A stretch of DNA of 64,000 nucleotides, taken from positions 5,538,170 to 5,602,169 of the forward strand of contig NC_021985.1 of NCBI RefSeq assembly GCF_000444875.1. The letters run 5' to 3'. The notes below the pieces were generated by a model. That model ran no database searches and was not told the DNA's origin. It saw nothing but the letters and a program-made list of their open reading frames with translations. The position numbers were made by a program, and so were the translations under genes. This DNA comes from Streptomyces collinus Tu 365 (lineage in GTDB: Bacteria; Actinomycetota; Actinomycetes; Streptomycetales; Streptomycetaceae). Within the stretch, counting starts at the first letter, position 1. Each line of letters begins with the position of its first letter. This document shows positions 41,841 to 49,700 of this stretch, one piece after another.

Positions 41841-42482
41841 TCAGTGGTTCTCGGTGCCGTGCATCGGGAAGCCGGCGATGCCCCGCCAGGCCAGCGAGGT
41901 CAGCAGCTGCACCGCCTGGTCGCGGGGCACGCTGCGGTCGCTGTGCAGCCAGGAACGCGCGACCACCTGGGCGAGTCCGCCGAGGCCCGAGGCGAGCAGC
42001 ATCGACTCCGCGCGCGACAGACCGGTGTCCTCCGCGATGACGTCGCAGATCGCCTCGGCGCACTCGTTGGTCACCTTGTCCACGCGCTCGCGCACCGCGG
42101 GCTCGTTCGTCAGGTCCGACTCGAAGACCAGCCGGAAGGCGCCGCCGTCGTCCTCCACGTACGCGAAGTAGGCGTCCATGGTCGCCCGCACGCGCTGCTT
42201 GTTGTCGGTCGTCGAGGCGAGCGCGCTGCGCACCGCCTGGATGAGCGACTCGCAGTGCTGGTCCAGCAGGGCGAGGTACAGGTCGAGCTTGCCGGGGAAG
42301 TGCTGGTAGAGCACCGGCTTGCTGACGCCGGCCCGCTCGGCGATGTCGTCCATCGCCGCGGCGTGGTACCCCTGCGCGACGAAGACCTCCTGGGCGGCGC
42401 CCAGCAGTTGGTTCCGCCGGGCACGGCGCGGCAGACGGGTGCCCCGTGGGCGTGCCGCCTCAGTTTGCTCGATGGCTGTCAC
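41841..42482 (-). CDS. TetR-family transcriptional regulator (Rv3208-like)
   Basis: The 213-residue protein has an N-terminal HTH (RRNQLLGAAQEVFVAQGYHAAAMDDIAERAGVSKPVLYQHFPGKLDLYLAL) and a TetR C-domain (WLHSDRSVPRDQAVQLLTSLAWRGIAGFP). GTG 42482 follows GGGAGGC. The DNA just upstream contains CGGTAACCG (42538-42546), a possible autoregulatory half or full site. It is co-oriented with the DUF3107 gene across about 225 bp. The mycobacterial homologue has no well-known ligand to my knowledge; targets are unknown here. Confidence 0.9.
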   Translation of the reverse strand: MTAIEQTEAARPRGTRLPRRARRNQLLGAAQEVFVAQGYHAAAMDDIAERAGVSKPVLYQHFPGKLDLYLALLDQHCESLIQAVRSALASTTDNKQRVRATMDAYFAYVEDDGGAFRLVFESDLTNEPAVRERVDKVTNECAEAICDVIAEDTGLSRAESMLLASGLGGLAQVVARSWLHSDRSVPRDQAVQLLTSLAWRGIAGFPMHGTENH

Positions 42483-42648
42483 GCCGCCTCCCAAAGTCGT
42501 CCACATGCGGTGTCGGCCGCGCGGCCATCGTACTTTTCGGTAACCGTGGTGTGCGCGGTGCGAGCGCAGAATTTCACGTACCGGACAGCGAGGAAAGCCG
42601 CGAAGCCCGCCTGGTGCGGGTGGTCCGGCCCCGCCGGGTCGGCCGAGG

Positions 42649-42885
42649 TCAGCGGTAGTCGTCCTCGTCGAGGGCGACCACGCGCGCCTGTTCGACGAGA
42701 TCGGCCTCGTTGCCGCGGTCCGGATCGACGCCGGTCAGGGGGTCGTCGCGGTCCGGCGCGAGGTCCGCGTGCTGCTCGGCGGCGTCCACCTCGGGGGCCT
42801 CGACGTCGATCTCCGAGGGGTCGTCGGCATCCAGATCCTCGATCCCGTCGGGCTCGATCGGGTCCTCGATGGATTCATGGACCAT
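42649..42885 (-). CDS. Small, strongly acidic protein
   Basis: The 78-residue protein MVHESIEDPIEPDGIEDLDADDPSEIDVEAPEVDAAEQHADLAPDRDDP ends ...VALDEDDYR. It has about one third acidic residues, no hydrophobic segment and is probably disordered. ATG 42885 follows GGAAGGGAG. I recognise no family; similar acidic small proteins occur at this position in streptomycetes as far as I recall. It is divergent from the hydrolase gene at 43097. Confidence 0.6.
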   Translation of the reverse strand: MVHESIEDPIEPDGIEDLDADDPSEIDVEAPEVDAAEQHADLAPDRDDPLTGVDPDRGNEADLVEQARVVALDEDDYR

Positions 42886-43096
42886 GGTGGGCTCCCTTCC
42901 TACGAACGTCCCTGGAAGAAGCAGGGGCCACATGCGGGTGCCCTCTGTACGAGACTAGGAGACACCCGATCCGGACGCCATGCCGTCGGCCCCTGTGGGT
43001 GCGGGGTTCTGCGGGGCGGAGTGTCCGGCGCGGCGTGGTCCAACCTGTGACGGCGAACACATGAGCCATAGCGTGATCGTCTCGTAACATTGCCGC

Positions 43097-44191
43097 ATGT
43101 CTTCGACCGAGTCGCCGTCCGTACCGGCCGCCAGCGTCCTTCCGAGGGTGGCACCCGTCCGGGTCGGTGAGGGAGAGCGGCTGAGGTCGGTGGGACTGCC
43201 GGGGGTCACTCTTACGGTCCGTTCGCGGCGCCCCGCGCGCGAGGGGCTGCCGCCCGCGCTGTTCGTCCACGGGCTCGGAGGTTCCTCGCAGAACTGGTCC
43301 GTGCTGATGAAGGAGCTGGACGACGTCGTCGACAGCGACGCGGTCGACCTGCCCGGCTTCGGCGACTCCCCGCCACCGGACGACGGCGACTACTCCGTCA
43401 CCGGGCACGCGCGCGCGGTCATCCGCCTGCTCGACACCTCGGGGCGCGGCCCGGTCCACCTGTTCGGCAACTCCCTCGGCGGTGCCGTCGCCACGCGCGT
43501 CGCCGCCGTGCGCCCGGACCTCGTGCGCACCCTCACGCTGATCTCGCCCGCCCTGCCGGAGCTGCGCGTGCAGCGCTCCGCGGTGCCGACGGCGCTGCTC
43601 GGCGTCCCCGGTGTGGCCCTGCTGTTCACCCGCCTGACCAGGGAGTGGACGGCCGAGCAGCGGGTGCGGGGTGTCCTCGGGCTGTGTTACGGCGACCCGG
43701 GCAAGGTGTCGCCCGAGGCGTTCGGGCACGCCGTGGAGGAGCTGGAGCGGCGGCTGCGGCTGCCGTACTTCTGGGACGCGATGGCGCGCTCCGCGCGCGG
43801 GATCGTCAACGCCTACACCCTGGGCGGCCAGCACGGGCTGTGGCGCCAGGCCGAGCGTGTGCTCGCCCCGACCCTCCTGGTCTACGGTGGCCGCGACCAG
43901 CTCGTCGGCTACCGCATGGCCCCGAAGGCCGCCCGCTCCTTCCGCGACTCCCGCCTGGTGTCCCTGCCGGAGGCCGGGCACGTGGCGATGATGGAGTACC
44001 CGGAGGTGGTGGCGGGAGCGTTCCGGGAGATGCTCGCGGAAGCCGGGCAAGAGCCGGTCGGCGGAGAGGCCGCCGGCGAAGAGACGGTCGGCGAAGAGGC
44101 CTCCGGTGCCGGAGCGGCCGGCGAGGAGACCGGCGCCGTCGAGCCGGGCGCCGGTTCGGGCGCCGGTACCGGCACGGGCGCGGGGAGCTGA
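43097..44191 (+). CDS. Alpha/beta-hydrolase with Glu/Gly-rich C-terminal tail
   Basis: The 364-residue protein carries FVHGLGGSSQNW, the elbow GNSLGG (Ser126), the acid in YGGRDQLVG and the base in EAGHVAMM. A last segment of about 50 residues is low complexity (GEAAGEETVGEEASGAGAAGEE...GAGTGTGAGS). Its start has TAACAT (43085-43090) 6 nt before ATG 43097 and no ribosome site, hinting at leaderless translation. The substrate is unknown. It overlaps in operon style with the DUF3152 gene, whose GTG lies 9 bp after this stop. Confidence 0.85.
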   Translation: MSSTESPSVPAASVLPRVAPVRVGEGERLRSVGLPGVTLTVRSRRPAREGLPPALFVHGLGGSSQNWSVLMKELDDVVDSDAVDLPGFGDSPPPDDGDYSVTGHARAVIRLLDTSGRGPVHLFGNSLGGAVATRVAAVRPDLVRTLTLISPALPELRVQRSAVPTALLGVPGVALLFTRLTREWTAEQRVRGVLGLCYGDPGKVSPEAFGHAVEELERRLRLPYFWDAMARSARGIVNAYTLGGQHGLWRQAERVLAPTLLVYGGRDQLVGYRMAPKAARSFRDSRLVSLPEAGHVAMMEYPEVVAGAFREMLAEAGQEPVGGEAAGEETVGEEASGAGAAGEETGAVEPGAGSGAGTGTGAGS

Positions 44192-44199
44192 GGGCAGAA

Positions 44200-45642
44200 G
44201 TGGGACGCCACAGCAGGCGCGGACCGGCCCCGCAGGACGAGGCCGGGGACATAGGAGCACAGCGGGACCAGCGGCCCCCGGCCCCGGAAGCGGCCCCGCT
44301 CGAAGCACGGCAGCCCGGCCCCCGTCCGGCCGCGCCGGGCCAGGGGGCCCCACGGCTCCCCGACGGCACCCCGGCCCGCGGTGTGCCCCGGCTGCCCGCA
44401 CAGGCGGCCCGGCGCGCCCCGGAGGGCACCCCGGCGCACGGGATCCCGCGACTGCCGGACGGCACGCCCGCGCGGGGCGTCCCGCGCGTCGGCGGCGGTC
44501 CCGCGACCCGTGGCGGCCACCCCCAGCAGCGTGAACCCGGCGGCGGCTGGGGCGAGTTCACCGGGTCGGCCGGTGCCGACACCGCCCCCGGACCCCGGAA
44601 GGGCCCGGCCGGCACCGGTCCCGTCCTCCCGCGGCAGCGGCAGGGCGGCAGACGGCGGTCCGACGGCGGGCCACGGCAGGAGTATCTCGACGCCTTCGAG
44701 GAGGACGGCGACGTCCTCGCGCCCCGGCCCGGCGCCGGCGGGTCCCGCCGCCCGGGTGTCCCCGGGGCGCGGCCCCCGCACGACGCCGGTGAGCGACCGC
44801 AGGGCGGAGGCGGCGACGGCGCGCCGCCCGCGTCCGTGCCCGCGCAGCGCGGCGGGAACAAGGGGCGGGCCTTCACCGGCATCGCGGCCGCGGCCGTGAC
44901 CACCGTGCTCGCGGTCGTCGTCGCCGGACAGGTCGCCGACAGCCACGGCGGCGGGACGCGGGCGCAGTCCGCGACCGGCCAGGCGCGCGACGCCCGCGCG
45001 CCCGGGCAGGGCGCGCCCTCCGCCGCGCAGGACGCGGCACCCCTGACGTACGAGCAGAAGATGGACCGGACGTACCCGCTCGCGGCCACGCTGAAGGCCT
45101 CCGGCAAGTTCGAGGCCGTACCCGGCGCCGACAAGGCGCCCGGCAAGGGGCAGAAGTACACCTACCGGGTGGACGTCGAGCAGGGACTCGGCCTGGACGG
45201 CGCGCTGTTCGCCGAGGCCGTGCAGAAGACCCTCAACGACGACCGGAGCTGGGGGCACGGCGGCACCCGCACCTTCGAGCGCGTCTCCTCGGGCAAACCC
45301 GACTTCGTCGTCACCCTCGCCAGCCCCGGCACCACCGCCAAGTGGTGCGCCAAGTCCGGTCTCGACACCACCGAGGACAACGTCTCCTGCGACTCGGCGT
45401 CCACCGAGCGCGTGATGATCAACGCCTACCGGTGGGCGCAGGGCAGCAAGACATACGGGGACAAAATTCACGCGTACCGGCAGATGCTCATCAATCACGA
45501 GGTCGGCCACCGGCTCGGCCACGGCCATGTGACGTGCCAGAAGAACGGCGAGCTGGCCCCGGTGATGCAGCAGCAGACCAAGTTCCTCGACCACGACGGG
45601 ATCCACTGTCTGCCCAACCCCTGGCCCTATCCCAGGAGTTGA
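44200..45642 (+). CDS. DUF3152 zinc-metallopeptidase-like membrane protein (Rv3207c-like)
   Basis: The 480-residue protein has a long Pro/Arg/Gly-rich cytoplasmic half with repeats of LPDGTPARGVPR. One membrane helix follows (GRAFTGIAAAAVTTVLAVVVAGQV), then the DUF3152 domain. This domain contains HEVGHRLGHGH, matching HExxHxxGxxH of metzincin-like peptidases, plus two conserved Cys pairs around WCAKSGL and VSCDS. The active site faces outward. GTG 44200 follows GAGGGCAG. Substrate unknown. The mycobacterial homologue lies in the same order before moeZ. Confidence 0.88.
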   Translation: MGRHSRRGPAPQDEAGDIGAQRDQRPPAPEAAPLEARQPGPRPAAPGQGAPRLPDGTPARGVPRLPAQAARRAPEGTPAHGIPRLPDGTPARGVPRVGGGPATRGGHPQQREPGGGWGEFTGSAGADTAPGPRKGPAGTGPVLPRQRQGGRRRSDGGPRQEYLDAFEEDGDVLAPRPGAGGSRRPGVPGARPPHDAGERPQGGGGDGAPPASVPAQRGGNKGRAFTGIAAAAVTTVLAVVVAGQVADSHGGGTRAQSATGQARDARAPGQGAPSAAQDAAPLTYEQKMDRTYPLAATLKASGKFEAVPGADKAPGKGQKYTYRVDVEQGLGLDGALFAEAVQKTLNDDRSWGHGGTRTFERVSSGKPDFVVTLASPGTTAKWCAKSGLDTTEDNVSCDSASTERVMINAYRWAQGSKTYGDKIHAYRQMLINHEVGHRLGHGHVTCQKNGELAPVMQQQTKFLDHDGIHCLPNPWPYPRS

Positions 45643-45651
45643 TCGGAAGCG

Positions 45652-45691
45652 CTTGCGTCAGATTGACATAAGTCGCAAGGTCGTTCATATT
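45652..45691 (+). promoter_or_regulatory. Promoter and operator of the leader peptide/ABC operon
   Basis: TTGACA (45663-45668), 17-nt spacer and CATATT (45686-45691) form an excellent vegetative promoter; 7 nt later comes the ATG of the leader peptide. A dyad CTTGCG (45652-45657) / CGCAAG (45674-45679) flanks the -35 and could be a repressor site. Confidence 0.7.
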
Positions 45692-45698
45692 TTGGCGC

Positions 45699-45794
45699 AT
45701 GTGGTCCCGTCCTGCCGTCTCCAACAGCGCCGCCATCGAGCTGGCGCTGATCGGCGTGACCGCCCTCTGCGTGGCCGACGTCCACTGTCGCTGA
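45699..45794 (+). CDS. Leaderless Cys-containing leader peptide
   Basis: The 31-codon frame starts MWSRPAVSNSAAIELA and ends TALCVADVHCR. The mRNA probably begins at its ATG, which is 7 nt behind CATATT. Actinobacteria have families of such short leader peptides ending in closely spaced Cys codons, some named Cys-rich leader peptides, upstream of transport or sulfur genes. Its stop codon lies inside the following hairpin, so ribosome stalling or arrest could decide whether it forms. This is inference from layout. Confidence 0.6.
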   Translation: MWSRPAVSNSAAIELALIGVTALCVADVHCR

Positions 45795-45810
45795 CGCCTC
45801 CTGGCGTCAG
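45791..45810 (+). terminator. Attenuator-type hairpin at the end of the leader peptide
   Basis: CTGACGCC (45791-45798) and GGCGTCAG (45803-45810) form a perfect 8-bp stem with a 4-nt loop; the leader stop TGA (45792-45794) is in the left arm. The region 45811-45971 that follows is open but shows no other gene. Confidence 0.6.
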
Positions 45811-45971
45811 TGTCGCGAACACCCTCTCCTTTTCACGTCCGTGATGTCTTCACGGCGTTCTTCGACGACCCGACGCCGGGGCCGACGTCTGTCCGCAGCC
45901 GTCTCACTCCTCGTCCATGCGTCTCATTTTCCGGGACGCACTCGTTCAGTCTCCGAGAGGTCGTCATTCCG

Positions 45972-47690
45972 ATGCGTCAACCGTCCGTCATAGCGCGCCG
46001 CGTGGCAGCGGCATCCGTCAGCCTGGTCGTGGCAGCGGGCGCCGCCGCCTGCGGTCCGAAGGACAACGATGCCAAGGGCTCCGGCGGCGACTCCGCCCCG
46101 CACCGGGGCGGCACCCTCACGGTGCTGAACTCCAACCCGCAGCAGGACTTCGACCCCGCCCGCCTCTACACCTCCGGCGGCGGGAACGTCCCGTCCCTGG
46201 TCTTCCGCACCCTCACCACCCGCAACCGGGAGAACGGCGCGGCCGGCGCCAAGGTCGTCCCGGACCTCGCCACCGACACCGGGCGCCCCAGCAAGGACGC
46301 GACCGTGTGGACGTACACGCTGAAGAAGGGCCTCACCTACGAGGACGGCACCCCGATCACCTCGGCCGACGTCAAGTACGGCATCGAGCGCTCCTTCGCC
46401 CCCGAACTCTCCGGCGGTGCCCCCTACCTGCGGGACTGGCTGGTCGGCGCCGCCGACTACCAGGGCCCCTACAAGGACAAGAAGGGCCTTTCGGCCATCG
46501 AGACGCCGGACGAGCGGACCATCGTCTTCCACCTGAACAAGCCCGAGGGCGAGTTCCCCTACCTGGCCACGCAGACCCAGTTCACCCCGGTCCCCAAGGC
46601 CAAGGACACCGGCACCAAGTACGAGGAGCACCCGGTCTCGTCCGGCCCGTACAAGGTCGTCCGCAACGAGAACGACGGCGAGCACCTCGTCCTGAAGCGC
46701 AACACCCACTGGTCCGCCGCCACGGACGCCGAGCGCAAGGCCTACCCGGACACCATCGACGTCCGCTCCGGCCTCGACTCCTCCGTGATCAACCAGCGGC
46801 TGTCCGCGTCCCAGGGGGCGGACGCGGCCGCGGTCACCACGGACACCAACCTCGGCCCCGCCGAGCTCGCCAAGGTCACGGGCGACCAGGACCTGGCCTC
46901 GCGCGTGGGCACCGGCCACTTCGGCTACACCGACTACATCGCCTTCAACCCGAAGGTGAAGCCGTTCGACGACCCCAGGGTGCGCCAGGCCATCGCGTAC
47001 GCCATCGACCGCTCGTCGGTCGTCAACGCGGCCGGCGGTTCGGCGCTCGCCGAGCCCGCCACCACCTTCCTGCCGAACCAGAAGTCCTTCGGCTACACCC
47101 CCTACGACCTCTTCCCGGCGGGCAAGGCCGGCAACGCCGCCAAGGCCAGGGAACTGCTCGCCCGGGCCGGCCACAAGAACGGGCTCACCGTCACCCTGAC
47201 CCACTCCAACAGCAAGGACTTCGAGACCAGCCCCGAGATCGCGACCGCGATCCAGGACGCGCTCAAGAAGGCCGGCATCACCGTCAAGCTGCAGGGCCTG
47301 GAGAGCAACGACTACGGGGACAAGATCCACAACGTCAGGACGGAGCCCGGCTTCTTCCTCGCCCACTGGGGTGCCGACTGGCCCTCCGGCGGCCCCTTCC
47401 TCGCCCCGATCTTCGACGGCCGGCAGATCGTCAAGGACGGCGCGAACTTCAACACCGGCCTGCTGAACGACAAGTCGGTCAACGACGAGATCGACTCGAT
47501 CAACAAGCTGACCGACCTCCACGCCGCCGCCGAGCGGTGGGGCGCCCTGGACGAGAAGATCGGCGCACAGGCCCTCGTCGTGCCGCTGTTCCACCCCGTC
47601 TACAAGCGCCTGTACGGCAAGGACGTACGCAACATCGTCATCAGCGACTGGACCGGCGTGCTGGACATCTCCCAGGTCGCGGTGAAGTAG
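45972..47690 (+). CDS. Family 5 (peptide/nickel-type) ABC substrate-binding lipoprotein
   Basis: The 572-residue protein has a lipobox with Cys27 (GAAAC) and the SBP family 5 layout: TYTLKKGLTYEDGTPITSADVKYGIERSF, VSSGPYKVVRNENDGEHLVLKRN and FNPKVKPFDDPRVRQAIAYAIDRSSVVN. It is lipid-anchored outside the membrane and captures the substrate, probably a peptide. GAGAGG is 11 nt before ATG 45972. The leader peptide and hairpin upstream suggest attenuation control. The downstream permeases and ATPases complete an Opp/Dpp-type importer. Confidence 0.93.
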   Translation: MRQPSVIARRVAAASVSLVVAAGAAACGPKDNDAKGSGGDSAPHRGGTLTVLNSNPQQDFDPARLYTSGGGNVPSLVFRTLTTRNRENGAAGAKVVPDLATDTGRPSKDATVWTYTLKKGLTYEDGTPITSADVKYGIERSFAPELSGGAPYLRDWLVGAADYQGPYKDKKGLSAIETPDERTIVFHLNKPEGEFPYLATQTQFTPVPKAKDTGTKYEEHPVSSGPYKVVRNENDGEHLVLKRNTHWSAATDAERKAYPDTIDVRSGLDSSVINQRLSASQGADAAAVTTDTNLGPAELAKVTGDQDLASRVGTGHFGYTDYIAFNPKVKPFDDPRVRQAIAYAIDRSSVVNAAGGSALAEPATTFLPNQKSFGYTPYDLFPAGKAGNAAKARELLARAGHKNGLTVTLTHSNSKDFETSPEIATAIQDALKKAGITVKLQGLESNDYGDKIHNVRTEPGFFLAHWGADWPSGGPFLAPIFDGRQIVKDGANFNTGLLNDKSVNDEIDSINKLTDLHAAAERWGALDEKIGAQALVVPLFHPVYKRLYGKDVRNIVISDWTGVLDISQVAVK

Positions 47691-47694
47691 CACC

Positions 47695-48705
47695 GTGAGC
47701 GAGGCACTCGTCGCCTCCCACACCCCCGGGGCGGACACACCCGCCCCGGGGGGCTCGGGGGCCCGTCAGTTCTGGCGGCGGCTGCGGGCGCAGCGCGCCG
47801 CCCTGGTCGCCGCGGCCGTCGTCGCGCTGCTCGTCCTGGTCGCGCTCGCCGCGCCGCTCCTCACCGCCCTGGAGGGCCAGGACCCCACCACCTACCACCC
47901 CTCCCTGATCGACTCCGCGCGCGGGGGCGTGCCGGTCGGCTCCCTCGGCGGCCTCGGCGCCGACCACTGGCTCGGCGTCGAACCGCAGACCGGACGCGAC
48001 CTGTTCGCGCGGCTCGTGTACGGGGCGCGGGTCTCCCTCGGAGTGGCGCTCGGCGCCACCGCGATCCAGGTGACCCTCGGCGTCCTGTTCGGCGTCGCCT
48101 CGGCGCTCGGCAGCCGGCTGGTCGACCAGCTGCTCAGCCGGATCACCGACATCATCGTCGCCCTGCCGCTGATGATCATGGCGCTCGCGCTCCTCGCGAT
48201 CGTGCCGTCGAGCTTCCCGCGGCCCGTCCTGGTCACCCTCGTGATCGGCCTGATCGCCTGGGGCAACATCGCCAAGATCGCCCGCGCCCAGACCCTCACC
48301 CTCAAGGGACTCGACCACGTCGCCGCCGCCCGGCTCAGCGGCTGGGGCACCTGGCGCATCGCCCGCCGCGAGCTGCTGCCCGGCCTCGCGGCACCCGTCA
48401 TCACCTACGCGGCGCTGCTCGTGCCCATCAACATCTCCGTCGAGGCGGCCCTGTCCTTCCTCGGCGTCGGCGTGAAGCCGCCCACCCCGTCCTGGGGACA
48501 GATGCTCACCGCCGCCGACGTCTGGTACCAGGCCGCGCCGCAGTACCTGCTGCTGCCCGCCGGCGCCCTCTTCGTCACCGTGGTCGCGCTGACCGTCCTC
48601 GGCGACGGCGTCCGCACCGCCCTCGACCCGCGCGCGGCCTCCCGCCTGCGCGTCGGCACCGGCGGCCGGCGCGCGGACCGGGCGGCCAAGGAGGCCGCGG
48701 CATGA
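47695..48705 (+). CDS. ABC transporter permease, DppC/OppC-like
   Basis: The 336-residue protein has the N-terminal tail and first helix of OppC-type subunits, and the LGVEPQTGRDLFARLVYGARVSLGVAL entry motif. The EAA-like loop is KGLDHVAAARLSGWGTWRIARRELLPGLAAPV. About six helices. GTG 47695 lies 5 bp after the substrate-binding gene stop. Here the C-type permease precedes the B-type, an order reversed from dppBCDF. It forms the heterodimeric channel with the next gene product. Confidence 0.92.
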   Translation: MSEALVASHTPGADTPAPGGSGARQFWRRLRAQRAALVAAAVVALLVLVALAAPLLTALEGQDPTTYHPSLIDSARGGVPVGSLGGLGADHWLGVEPQTGRDLFARLVYGARVSLGVALGATAIQVTLGVLFGVASALGSRLVDQLLSRITDIIVALPLMIMALALLAIVPSSFPRPVLVTLVIGLIAWGNIAKIARAQTLTLKGLDHVAAARLSGWGTWRIARRELLPGLAAPVITYAALLVPINISVEAALSFLGVGVKPPTPSWGQMLTAADVWYQAAPQYLLLPAGALFVTVVALTVLGDGVRTALDPRAASRLRVGTGGRRADRAAKEAAA

Positions 48706-49700
48706 GCGGATTCGGCGGCTTCGTGCTGCGCCGCGGCGCCGGCGCCCTGGTCACCCTCCTTGCCATCTCGGTGATCATCTACGTCGTCTTCTACGTCACC
48801 CCCGGCAACGTCGCCCAGATCACCTGCGGCCCGCGCTGCTCCCCGGAACAGGTCCACCAGGTCGCCCAGCAGCTCCGCCTGGACGACCCCCTGTACCTGC
48901 GCTACTGGCACTTCCTCGAAGGGCTGTTCGCCGGCCAGGACTACTCCACCGGCACCTCGGTCGAGCACTGCCCCGCCCCCTGCCTCGGACTCTCCTACCA
49001 GAGCGACCGGCAGGTCACGGACATCATCCTGACCAAGCTCCCGGTCAGCCTGTCGCTCGTGGTCGGCGCCATGGTGATCTGGCTCGTCCTCGGGGTCGGC
49101 ACCGGTGTGCTCTCCGCCTGGCGGCGCGGCCGGTTCACCGAGCGCGCGCTGACCGCGCTCACCCTCGCGGGCACGGCCACGCCCGTCTTCGTCATCGGCC
49201 TGGTCCTGATGATCGTCGTCTGCGGCGAGCTGCGGCTGCTGCCCTTCCCTCAGTACGTGAAGTTCACCGACGATCCCGAGCAGTGGGCGTGGAACCTGCT
49301 GCTGCCGTGGCTCTCCCTCGCGCTCGTCGAGGCCGCGGCCTTCGCCCGCCTGACCCGCGCGGCCATGCTGGAGACCCTCGCCGAGGACCACATCCGGACC
49401 TTCCGCGCCTACGGCGTCAGCGAACGCTCGGTCGTCGGGCGGCACGCCCTGCGCGGGGCCTTCGCCCCGGTCATCGCGCTGAACGCCAACAACTTCGGCG
49501 GGGCCGTCGGCGGCGCCGTCCTCACCGAGACCCTGTTCGGGCTGCCCGGCATCGGCCAGGAACTGGTGCACGCGGTGAACGTCGTCGACCTCCCGGTGGT
49601 CGTCGGCATGGTCCTGGTCATCGGATTCTTCGTGGTCGTGGCCAACGCCGCCGCGGACGTGCTCTACGCGGTGGCCGACCGACGGGTGGTACTCGCATGA
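48702..49700 (+). CDS. ABC transporter permease, DppB/OppB-like
   Basis: The 332-residue protein begins FVLRRGAGALVTLLAISVIIYVVFYVTPGNVAQITC and has six helices and an EAA-like loop (AYGVSERSVVGRHALRGAFAPVI). The first extracytoplasmic loop carries two Cys pairs, CGPRC and HCPAPC, which may form disulfides. It overlaps the previous gene by ATGA and the ATPase gene by ATGA. It is the partner of the DppC-like permease. Confidence 0.92.
   Translation: MSGFGGFVLRRGAGALVTLLAISVIIYVVFYVTPGNVAQITCGPRCSPEQVHQVAQQLRLDDPLYLRYWHFLEGLFAGQDYSTGTSVEHCPAPCLGLSYQSDRQVTDIILTKLPVSLSLVVGAMVIWLVLGVGTGVLSAWRRGRFTERALTALTLAGTATPVFVIGLVLMIVVCGELRLLPFPQYVKFTDDPEQWAWNLLLPWLSLALVEAAAFARLTRAAMLETLAEDHIRTFRAYGVSERSVVGRHALRGAFAPVIALNANNFGGAVGGAVLTETLFGLPGIGQELVHAVNVVDLPVVVGMVLVIGFFVVVANAAADVLYAVADRRVVLA

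Noticed and set aside
45810..45971. In-frame N-terminal extension of the substrate-binding protein from GTG 45810
   Set aside because: It would precede a perfect lipoprotein signal peptide and has poor coding bias; ATG 45972 with GAGAGG is the start.
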